Positions 1-8,500 of a stretch of 18,448 nt of DNA are shown in pieces; position 1 is the first letter of the stretch, and each line of letters opens with the position of its first letter. The stretch comes from Ectocarpus siliculosus. Taxonomy: Eukaryota; Sar; Phaeophyceae; Ectocarpales; Ectocarpaceae. Below the pieces are notes generated by a model that was given only the letters and a program-made list of their open reading frames with translations, was not told the DNA's origin and did no database searches. The stretch lies in the NCBI GenBank assembly GCA_000310025.1, contig FN648918.1, positions 3,084 through 21,531 on the forward strand, written 5' to 3'. A program made the position numbers and the translations under genes.

Positions 1-6
1 ATGAGA

Positions 7-49
7 CACGTGGGACGTCCCAGGGCTGTCCCATGGGACGTCCCACGTG
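7..49. repeat. Perfect 16-bp inverted repeat with nested palindromes
   Basis: CACGTGGGACGTCCCA at 7-22 is matched exactly by its reverse complement at 34-49, with an 11-nt loop. Each arm itself contains the 10-bp palindrome GGGACGTCCC. It lies just where the copia protease frame loses family resemblance, so it may be the tip of another insertion beyond the window. Confidence 0.9.
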
Positions 50-463
50 GGCTCCCAATAATGTCAGTACCCCGCGGTTTTCTATTCTTGAATCATTTGA
101 TATGATGGTTTTGAAACCTTTTGTTTGAGGTGCTACAGATGAAAATAGGTTTCGACCTATTCCGCTAACGATTGTGATTGGAAGAGTTGCGATCTTCTTC
201 CTTCCTTGAGAGTCGGTGACGTTGACCCTCACTTTCCCGGTAGCTGTACCGCGAAGTTGATGATTTCCTGCAGTCGTGATGATTGTCGGAGTGTCGAGCG
301 TCTTGTACTCGAACATCCGGGTCTTGATTCCTTCGATGAGCTGGTCATCTACGTATAATAGTGGCTTGATGCTCCACTATCGACCACCATAGTCATGTCC
401 AGACTGTTTCGGTGAGTCGATCCAAACGCTGTCTGCATTCCTGATGAGAAGATGCACGCACTG

Positions 464-775
464 GGCGCGGCTTCCTTGCGCACTCCTGGTGCGGCTTTGC
501 TGCGCACACTGGGTGCGGCTTCCGTGCACATGCTTGATGCGGCTTCCTTGCGCATGCTTGATGCGGGTTGTTTGCACACGCTCGGTGTGGCTTTTGTGCA
601 CACGCTCGGTGTGGCTTCCTTGCGTACGCTTGGTACGGCTTTCGTGCGTACGCTCGGTACGGCTTGACTGGGCAGGGTTGGTGCGTCTTCTCTTCGCACG
701 GTTGGTGCGGGTTCACTGCGCACGCTTGGTGCGGCTTTTCGTCGCACGCTTGGTGCGGCTTGCACGCTCGGTGCA
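464..775 (-). repeat. 24-bp tandem repeat coding an 8-residue array in gag
   Basis: Twelve 24-bp units run in register from 464 to 751, followed by an 18-bp short unit and a partial one. The plus-strand consensus is roughly GGTGCGGCTTCCTTGCGCAC + GCTT. In the gag frame each unit encodes a variant of APSVRxEA/APSVRxKA, giving a Pro/Ser/Arg/Ala-rich basic linker between the zinc knuckles and the protease active site. Adjacent units resemble each other in pairs (VPSVRTKA/VPSVRKEA, TPSVCTKA/TPSVCKQP, ASSMRKEA/ASSMCTEA), suggesting growth by 48-bp steps. Confidence 0.9.
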
Positions 776-2064
776 GACATGTGTGTTGAAAACACGAAAC
801 CCATAGTTTCTTCTTCATACACAACCGAAGATATTTCGACATCAGTTTCGGTTTCCTGGTGGTTGGTATTTGTACCACCGACGACTTCTACAGTCATGTT
901 CTGACTGTTTTCCTGAGTCGTTCCATACGCTGTTTGTTCCGTATCTTGTGCTGAGAATATAAAGCCCATAGTTTCTTCGCACGAATCTACCGAAGATATG
1001 TCATGTTCGGTGTATGGCTGAACGGTGTGCCGTGTAGCTCTATCTGCTAATACTGCGTGTGCTTTCATGTGTGACTTTTTCGCATGCGATTTCGCTGTGT
1101 TAGTGACGGTGCGTGCCTTGCAATCTGAACCGCTATGCGAAGTTGTATGAGCTATCACTGTATGTGCGTTCTCGTGTAACTTTCCGGCATTTGATTTCTG
1201 TGCGTGGCTGGCATTTCGCGCCCAACAGGTTGAATCGTTATGCGTAGTCGTATTATGAAGCGAGCACCATGTATTACGAGCAGTTGCACTGTTCTTTGAA
1301 GGTGTAATACTCTTCCTGAACTTGGATTTATTCCTGTCCGTGTTCGTTACGCGACATTCAGATTTAAAATGGCCGAGTCTTCCGCATGCGTGGCATTTTA
1401 CTCGTGATTTGTCCATTTGTGTAGAGGTTTCAGTATACATAGCCGATCCTCTGTGTCTGATAAATCCTGGTCGTGCTGGACCATTTACGTGCATGTTTCT
1501 CATCATGATAATGAGATCCTCCAGAGATAGTTCGGAGTCTTTCATTGCTTGGAATTTTACAAGGTTGTAGTGGCTGGTCAGTCCAGATAGAATGATATCC
1601 ATCTTTCTGTGCTCTGTGATTGGTTCATCCAATAGTGCAAGATCGTCTATGAGCTGGTCAATTCTGACGAAAAAACAATCAGGGTCTTCTCCTTGCTCCA
1701 TACGAGAGTTGTCTAACTGTCGCATGAGAGTACGGCAACGTTGACTTGAGTTGTTCTCATACTTGGCACATAATAGATTCCAGGCAGTTTGACCGTCTGC
1801 AACCTCACCTGTTTTTGACTCAAACCGTGACATAAGACTTCCAGCAGCTCCTACCGTGGTTAACAACAACATGCTGAAGAGTGCGGCGTTGTTCTGGTCC
1901 CATGAAGTGATCTCCTCCTCGTTTAGCAGAAGTCCAGCAGTAGTCGTGGTGTCTTCGCGGTGAGGTCGTCTGGATAGTCCTTTTGATCCGATCCGGTACA
2001 TGCTTGCTGCGAGGTCGAGAATTGGACTCTTTGGTGCAGTCTGTTGAAGTTCTTGTTGGAGTCC

Positions 2065-2106
2065 GTCTTGGTCTTGGTCCTGGTCCTGGTCGTGGTCCTG
2101 GTCGTC
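2065..2106 (-). repeat. 6-bp tandem repeat coding Asp-Gln array
   Basis: Seven hexamers of GTCYTG type (GTCTTG, GTCTTG, GTCCTG, GTCCTG, GTCGTG, GTCCTG, GTCGTC) read on the minus strand as alternating Asp and Gln/His. They form the acidic low-complexity segment of the retroelement gag, just downstream of its first frameshift. Confidence 0.85.
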
Positions 2107-2557
2107 TTCGCCCTCGTTCGTCTTCGCCTCTCGTTCACCTTGGTCTTGGTGACCTTGGTCTTCCTCCCCTGCAGCTGTCCTGCTGCCTTGTGGGGTAGGG
2201 GTCCTTGCTGTGTCTCTTACAGCAGTACGTTCAAAATGGGTTCTGCTGCTTTCTCGTAAATTTCCTGTGGTCGCCTCTCGCCATCGATGATGCTGTACAT
2301 TTTGGGACGAGCAAGTCTCAAAAGTGCGCGAGTTGCGCGTTTCCATGCTTGAAACTTAGCTGGAGTACCATCGAACTTGGGGATACCTCTGATGAGCGCC
2401 GTGATGTTACTGGAGGACTCTGCCATGATTGCTCCTTCACGTGTCTAGGTGTTTTTATCCCGCTGGTCTTGGTCAAAAGTTACGTTTCAACCACCTTTCC
2501 CAAAATCTGGTTTTCTCAAGCGTGTGCTTGCTGTAGTCTCTTTGTGTGCCACGTAAA

Positions 2558-2572
2558 CCGAGGCTCATAACC
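2558..2572 (-). other. Primer-binding site, Met-tRNA anticodon-arm type
   Basis: On the minus strand GGTTATGAGCCTCGG lies immediately after the LTR end. Its complement, GGCTCATAACC, has the form of a methionine tRNA anticodon arm (CAT anticodon in CTCATAA). Known copia-type elements prime reverse transcription from an internal half-tRNA-iMet fragment cut in the anticodon loop, so both position and sequence fit this mode. Which Met tRNA is used cannot be told from here. Confidence 0.7.
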
Positions 2573-2924
2573 TGTAGTAAATCAGAGGCTTGGGGTCTGC
2601 TAAGACTGTGTAGTCAAGAACAGTTCCCTGGTGGTTTTGCTGGAGTTAGATTGCTTGGTGTGTTCTTTTCAGCGAACGTCAGACCTGCTGAAAAGAGGTC
2701 CTCACTAAAAACAAGATAATAGGCTGGTGACGCAAGTCAGAAGTCTAGACTATCTGTTCAAGTGACCTGTGCTACGGCGGTAGCAGCAGTGAGCAAGCAA
2801 GGTAACAGAAGCGTGTGCCACACCTTGTTAACAGGTGTGCTGAGGTGCACTGTAGACGTGAGTCTACAACCAAATGGTGTTTGGTTCAAAGAGAAATAAA
2901 TGAGAAACAGATGTTGTACATACA
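2573..2924 (-). repeat. 5' LTR of the copia element (outer end approximate)
   Basis: The inner end is set by TACA (minus strand) directly abutting the primer-binding site, so the LTR runs from 2573 rightward and begins TG on the plus strand, as LTRs must. The outer end is inferred from a TGTATGTACAAC start at 2924, with 2920 as an alternative; there is no second LTR in the window to compare. The interval has no sustained coding frame and contains three neighbouring perfect 7-bp-arm hairpins (2819-2886). It should contain the element's promoter and polyadenylation signals, but I cannot place them. Confidence 0.6.
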
Positions 2925-3734
2925 ATTTTGTTGTATTGTTGAGCTGGGCAGGAAACAAAGTGAGCTCCGGTGGGGGGCGTGCGCTCTGCCTGGTCAGCGT
3001 TTTTGTCTACTACCGACGAAACTACGAAGAACTTGAGTACCGGTCCGGAACCGTTGTGGGAACGTTGTGGGAACCAAATACCGTTCTATAAGACCAAAAG
3101 CATTCTTCCGGAAACGTTCCGGGGACCTTGCTAATCTTACTCTGGACTTTCCTGAGAACGTTCCTGAGAACCGTTCTACGAAAGTGCGCCCGATCTAGGA
3201 AATATTCTACGAACCGTTGCGGAATCTATTGCATCCATCGGTGGATCGTTCTAGATACCTTTCCTGAAATATCGTTCTTCAAGTTGAAGTTACTTCCTTA
3301 ATAGCTTGTTACACCGCGTTTGGTGTGCCATATCACGTATACTAGTTTTGTGCTACTGAAATCGCTCATGATGTATGTGACATCGTATACTGTGTTGTAC
3401 TCAAGAGAATACGAATAACAGCAGTCTTATATCAGTTGATACTGATATTTCTAACACACCAGACCACCCCCTTCGCTCATTTTGTTTCCAGCCAACATCT
3501 CACACCCTACCTCCTGGGTGCAAGCATATGCCGTTGCTGGCCAACATGTCTCCGTACAGTGAAAACAACATCGGAATAGACTTCAAAGTAATCTACACGT
3601 GTGTAAACTAAACAGGCTATACCGCAGAGTGACATCAAATTGTAATTACACCATATTAAGCCATGTGGTGCTCACAACGCTGACGCTCCGTGCATGCAAA
3701 TGCAGACGGCCACCGTAGAAAATGCTGCAATAAG
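2925..3734. other. Non-coding stretch with GAAC/GTTC inverted motifs
   Basis: I see no gene here. Between ~3040 and 3290 the motifs GGAAC, GTTCC, CCGTTC and GAACG recur in both orientations (for example TTCCGGAAACGTTCC and CCTGAGAACGTTCC), resembling a degenerate short repeat. A perfect hairpin, ATATCAG-TTGATA-CTGATAT, sits at 3429-3448. The remainder is A/T-rich unique-looking sequence. Confidence 0.5.
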
Positions 3735-4015
3735 TACTGCAACATGTCCGAAGGGTGTGTGACAGAAAATCAGCGAGAGATATCGGGCCGAGCAGAATGT
3801 AAGCGGGCAGATAATGGCGACCATCCTACGAACAGACGCAGGGTTGGCGGCAAGTGGAAGGGCGTTAGTATTGGGAATAAATGGGGGTGCCTTGTTGTCC
3901 GACTCTCTCCTCATGATGTCATTGCCACGTTTGGTTGACGTCGTTACGGCCACCTCTTCCGCCAAATACCTCTTCAAATACGTCCACAAAGGTAAAGATC
4001 ACACCGGGCAAGAAA
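3735..4015 (+). pseudogene. Helitron Rep (Helitron_like_N) fragment, frameshifted
   Basis: The clearest signal is AKYLFKYVHKGKD at about 3961-4000, which matches the conserved 'YLFKYxyKGhD' block of the Helitron Rep/helicase N-terminal domain. A different plus-strand frame just upstream reads ADNGDHPTNRRR (about 3807-3842) and then NKWG, resembling the family's 'GYPxYRRR...NrWVVPY' block that normally precedes it. The two blocks are in the right order and spacing but in different frames, so at least one frameshift falls between ~3880 and 3950. Resemblance stops near 4015, where a 10-bp repeat array begins. This is a dead fragment of a rolling-circle transposon; no helicase motifs or Helitron ends are visible. 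Confidence 0.65.
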
Positions 4016-4040
4016 CCCCCCAATGCAACACACTATTGGG

Positions 4041-4262
4041 CGACCGTTCATGCATGGTCATGACCGCGCATGGCCGTGCATGGCCGTGCACGACCGTGCA
4101 TGACCGTGCATGACTCGGTGAAAAAGGCTGGTCATGCACAGTCGTGCACGGTCGTGAACGGCCATGTACGGTCATGACCGTGCATGAACGGTCGCGAGAA
4201 AAAGGTCATGCACGGTCATGCACGTGTGCACGACGCCGGCAGTTCTGGTGGTCATGCACGAA
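4041..4262. repeat. 10-bp repeat array in alternating orientation
   Basis: From 4061 to 4110 a 10-bp unit (consensus TGRCCGTGCA) repeats five times in exact register. From 4131 to 4170 the complementary unit (GTCRTGCACG) repeats about four times, so the two can pair. A second, smaller forward/inverted pair follows (4171-4187 and 4205-4224), plus a last GGTCATGCAC at ~4250. Each turn-around contains a GAAAAAGG spacer. The array begins exactly where the Helitron fragment ends. Confidence 0.85.
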
Positions 4263-5590
4263 AGAAAAGACAAGCTATATCGGTCGCTTAAGCCGCATGA
4301 AGTTCCAGGTATGCCAATGGTCGACAGGTGTCCTGACGGTACTCAAACCGATAATTTACTTACCAAGAAGACGACCAGCAACCTAAAAGTCCGACTGACT
4401 CTACTCCGGAAGAGAGAGCACCTCCAGATACCCTCATCCCTAACAAAGCATCAACCGGACAGATGTAGAGATAAACTACTGTAGCCGAACACTCGCGCGG
4501 TGTGTAAGATGTGATGATAGACCAATGAAATACTTCAAGCGTACCCCAACACCAAAAGAAACATGCATATCAACAACGAGCAAGACAAAATAACCAAGAA
4601 CAAGTGAAGATGGGCTTCCTCTTGGTGGTCTACCGGAGCACTAAATCGGGAAGTATTTGGACGACTACCACCATGCTCTTGGCCGCATCTTTTTCCAAAA
4701 TCCAGCCGTAGGCGGCCTCTACAACTTGCTACACAAGTAACGGCAGTTGTCGAGGGAGGATTCGGATGGGGGAATGCCTTAGAATGAGCAAAAAATCTCG
4801 GGCGGGTGTCCTCTTGGTATGGCCGCACAAAACACAGAGCAGCAACGTCGCACAGACTTTTGTGCGCTGAACTATGTATGCGCTCTCGACAGCTTTACCC
4901 TAACTACCGGTGGAAAGCGAGTTTATTCTGTTCGATACGCATCGGGAGTGTCGACGGGGGATGTGGTACAAAGTCTACCTAGATTGGGGGCGAGCTTCAG
5001 GATGCCGTGTTTCGAATACAGGATGCATAATTTTAACAAGCAAGCCCTTGTTCGTGATGGACCATCGAAATCATCTCAGCTTTTGGAGGTTCTTCATGCA
5101 TGCTGCGATTGATGTTTTGTGTATGTCTGAATCTATCTGCAATTGTCGGAGGGCAAACAAAAATAATCATTGCTCTAAAACATTTGATGGTCACCCTTCG
5201 GAGAGCCTCTAGCCCTCCGCCAGGGAACTCCGTTATTGGACCTTTCACTGCCACGTGCCTGCCTCACACGCACGCCTGGCTCACTCCCCCAACGGATTGC
5301 ATACAACCACTTTGGTATGCATATCAAGCTTCAAACCTGCCATACGTCTGTAGTTGCTGCATCAGGCACCGAGGCGCGCACCAGGCACGCTCGTGGCGCC
5401 TCCTGTAAAATCTTAGCGTTAATCCTGATCCGAGTATCCCATGCGTCGGTCCTTGCTCTAAAGGACGCAGTTCTTACGTGGCCCCGTCTGTCTACATCCG
5501 ATCAAATCATCCCCGCTAAAATGGTCGCAGGACTCGCGGGCAAGGTTGTCGCGTTACTACTGTGGGACATCGCTGCAGGAGAGACCGACC
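4263..5590. other. Intergenic, no gene recognised
   Basis: Several short open frames occur on both strands but none resembles a known domain, none shows conserved motif order, and they overlap each other freely. The last few hundred bases must include the promoter and 5' UTR of the large gene, yet no TATA box or other core element is recognisable. Confidence 0.45.
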
Positions 5591-8500
5591 ATGATGGATC
5601 GATACAGCATTGTCGTCAGCTTCGTGGCTGCCTTGGGAAGCTGCTTTTATGGCGGTACTGCTCAGTACGCAAACTGCAACGGCACGGTCACCGACATAGG
5701 CAACGGACAATGCGATGCGGTGCTGAATGTTCCTTCATGCGGCTATGATGGGGGTGATTGCTGTCCGTGCACGTGTGTTGACGGCCCAACGCACTCCTGC
5801 TCCACGAGCGACTTCGACTGCATGTACCCTGACTGTGGGGGCTCAGAATGCCACGAGGACTGGGCAAAGGACGGGTTTTGCGATTTGGTCAACAATCATC
5901 CTTCATGTGACTACGATGGCGGAGATGTGAGTTGTGTCGAGTGCTCTTGATTGTCTTTAGCTGGGTGGAGAAAAGACACACACACAGTTCAGTAACATGA
6001 ATGTTGGGGCCGTGCGGGGGGCCTTGGCGGCTGAGAAACACGGGAGTATGAAAACACTACCGATGTAGGTCTTTGTAGACCGTTGGGAGTCTTTGAAGAG
6101 CTGACACAGCGTCGACGAATCACGATGCACTTCTTCTCTCCCAGGGGTAATAGGTGTCGCTGTTGACCGATAACCCCCCCGCGTCATACTCTCCTGCCCT
6201 CGCCTCCTCCTGCAACCTGCCCCTTTTCGTGCAATCTTAGTGCTGCGAGTGTTCCTGTATCGACGGCCCAGACTACGGATGCGGCTCCATTGGCTTCGCC
6301 TGTCTGGACCCTGACTGCGGCAATACGACAGAAACCGCGCCCGAAAATACAACTTGTGAGGAAAGCTGGATGAACGATGGATATTGTGATTCGTCCAACA
6401 ACTACCCTTCGTGCGACTACGATGGCGGGGATGTGAGTTTGGCTCGGGTGCTCTTGATCGTATCTAGCTGGGTGGAACACTACACTCTGAGTTCAGAAAC
6501 ATGAATGTCGGTACGTTGTGGTGTGTCTTGGTGGCTGCGAACGTCAAACCCTTGTTGGCGAGGCGGCTGCGAAACACTAGAGCATCAAGCAGTTGTCGGT
6601 CAATGGGGTTTTATGAAGATGTAGCACAGCATAGATCAGCCACGGTGTAGAACTACTTCTCTCCCAGGTGTGATACGGTGTCGCTGGTGATCGTCAATTT
6701 CCCCCCGCCGTCCTCTCACGCTCGCACCCCTCCACTTGTTGCTTGCGCTGTTTCTTACAATCTCAGTGTTGCGAGTGTTCCTGTGTCGACGGCCATGACT
6801 ACGAATGTGGCTCCAACGGATTCTCCTGTCTGGACCCAGCCTGCTTCGACCCTGCTCTTGTCGCTGAGTTCCCTGATTGCGATGCGGGTTGGTTGGGGCT
6901 CGGCGATGGATTTTGCGACTCGGAACTAAATACAGCTTCGTGCGGCTGGGACGGAGGCGACTGCTGTGTGTGTAGCTGCAACGGGACGGCGTGTTCGATC
7001 AGTGATTTTGACTGTTTCGATCCCAACGCTGACGAGTTCTTTGAGTGCCAGGCACCACCGCCCGCTACTCTGCCGTGTTCAGTCGAGGTTCAGCTGACGT
7101 GGCTGGTGGAAACCCCGCTGCAGGCACAGACCCTGGCAGCAGCCGTCAACTGCAGTGGCTCGTTCGAGGTGGAGTGGAGAGGGAGAGTGGCTATCGTTGA
7201 CCCGATCTACATCGGCGGCGGAACCGTTCTGACCATTACTGGTGACGGCGCGAGTTCTGTCATAGACGGGAATACATTGACGAGGCTGTTTACCGTGAAC
7301 AACGCCGTGCTGCACCTGAGCAACCTGAACATCAGCAACGGCGCTAGCATCGTTGGTGGGGCAATCGCCGCGGCAAACTCCAGCTTGACGTTCAACGGAA
7401 CGAACTTTGTCGGTAACCAAGCCACCAGGTACGGGGGCGGCGTGTACGTGATCGATGGCTCCGACGTGTCTTGTGTCGGCGGCGGGACACTAGCCGATAA
7501 TACGGCGGACGTCGATGGTGGCGCCATGTTCGTGACCGGCGACTCAGTTGTTTCCTGCGGGAGCTCGTGGGTCAACAATTCGGCAGGCAACAGCGGAGGC
7601 GCGGTTGTGGTGCACGACGGCTCCAGCATATCGTGGGGTGATGGGGCCACATTTGCTGCTAATAGTGCTGGGTGGGGTGGTGCTGTGAGGCTGAGTAACG
7701 GATCGCATGCATCATGGAGCGGTGAAACAGCGTTTAATGAGAACAAGGCAGCTTATTACGGAGGGGCATTCGTCGTCTTCGATGGATCGTCTGCCGGCTG
7801 GACAGGGGACACATTGCTTGCAGACAACCAAGCCGGGCTGTATGGGGGAGCCATTGCAGTCGTAAACTCTCACGTGTCCTGCGATTCCGAAGGCCTGACT
7901 AGCACGTTTTCGGGCAATGCGGCCCAGTCTGACGGCGGCGCCGTCTACCTGTACTCTGAATCCAGCATCGCCCTTAGCGGCAGCATTGTCTTCGACGGCA
8001 ACAGCGCAGTTGAAGGGGGCGGTGGCGCCATCGTCATCTCGAGCAACTGCTCGGCGACATGGGACGGTCTCATGAGCTTCACCGGCAATAGCGCGAACCT
8101 TTCTGGGGGTGCCTTGATGGCATTTGACGCGCGGCACGTCGGTTGCAGTGGAGAAACGAAGTTTTCAGGCAACTCGGCGACGGTTGGCTGGGGGGGGGGT
8201 GTCTTTCTCGCAAACTCGAGTATGTCATGGAGTGGGAAGATGGAAATGACGAACAACACAGCCGATTTGGGTGGGGGAGCGATCTTCATGACCTCGTCGG
8301 CAGTCTCCTGGACTGGAGACACAGCAGTGTTTGCAGACAATCAAGCCGGTGAGGGGGGCGCGGTGGCTGCTGCCGACAACTCGACTTTGTCTTGGAGCGA
8401 GGACATTTCCCGCGATACCGACGGGCCGACGAGCACGTTTTCGGGAAATACAGCTCAGTATAATGGTGGTGCCGTCTCCCTGAACTCTGAATCTAGCATT

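Larger units (their letters stand above)
2..2426 (-). pseudogene. gag: copia gag-protease, frameshifted, 3' end outside window
   Basis: Gag coats and packages the element's RNA; the protease that follows cuts the polyprotein. The likely start is the ATG at 2426: its first ~69 codons carry IPKFDGTPAKFQAWKRA, typical of the copia gag N-terminus (DUF4219/UBN2-like), then hit a stop at 2217. The rest of gag lies in another frame, open from 2346 to 349, so there is a frameshift at roughly 2217-2290. That frame holds an acidic DQ repeat (~2065-2106), the UBN2 core with AWNLLCAKYE and a FFVRIDQLIDDLALL stretch, a CX2CX4HX4C zinc knuckle (CHACGRLGHFKSEC, ~1360-1400), a second CX2HX4HX4C cluster (CSLHNTTTHNDSTC, ~1220-1265), an 8-residue tandem array, and the protease motif VVDSGASSH (~355-384). 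A stop at 349 follows; the next frame (YVDDQLIEGI...GIGRNLFS) continues the protease open to position 2, so a second frameshift sits at ~345-352. Family assignment is firm; the breaks could in part be assembly errors. Confidence 0.85.
1..2924 (-). mobile_element. Ty1/copia LTR retrotransposon, 5' half (cut by window edge)
   Basis: Read on the minus strand, the order is LTR, primer-binding site, 146-nt leader, gag, then the start of the aspartic protease, which is the order of a Ty1/copia element. The right boundary is approximate: the LTR 3' end (adjacent to the PBS) is well defined at 2573, but its outer 5' end is only guessed, with TGTATG/TGTACA starts at 2924 or 2920. Integrase, RT and RNase H would lie beyond position 1, so the element may or may not be complete outside the window. 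At least two frame breaks in the gag-protease reading frame suggest it is not autonomous. Confidence 0.85.
5774..6970 (+). repeat. Duplicated LNR exon-intron modules
   Basis: Exon 2 (6241-6432, 64 codons, phase 0 at both ends) encodes a cysteine linker (CCECSCIDGPDYGCGS) plus one LNR ending DGGD. The start of exon 3 encodes a near copy (CCECSCVDGHDYECGS) and another LNR, and exon 1 ends in the same linker-LNR order. The introns between them are also similar, so exon and intron were copied together. Confidence 0.85.

Noticed and set aside
444-806. Plus-strand Arg/Leu/Cys-rich open frames
   Set aside because: They arise because the 24-bp repeat is open in several frames; the minus-strand gag frame explains it.
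3095-3125. Heat-shock-element-like TTC/GAA triplets
   Set aside because: Spacing between triplets is not the regular 2 bp required, and no gene lies close downstream.
5546-5590. Upstream extension of the large gene's first exon
   Set aside because: It lacks an ATG and would bury the signal peptide; the ATG at 5591 with A at -3 is a better start.
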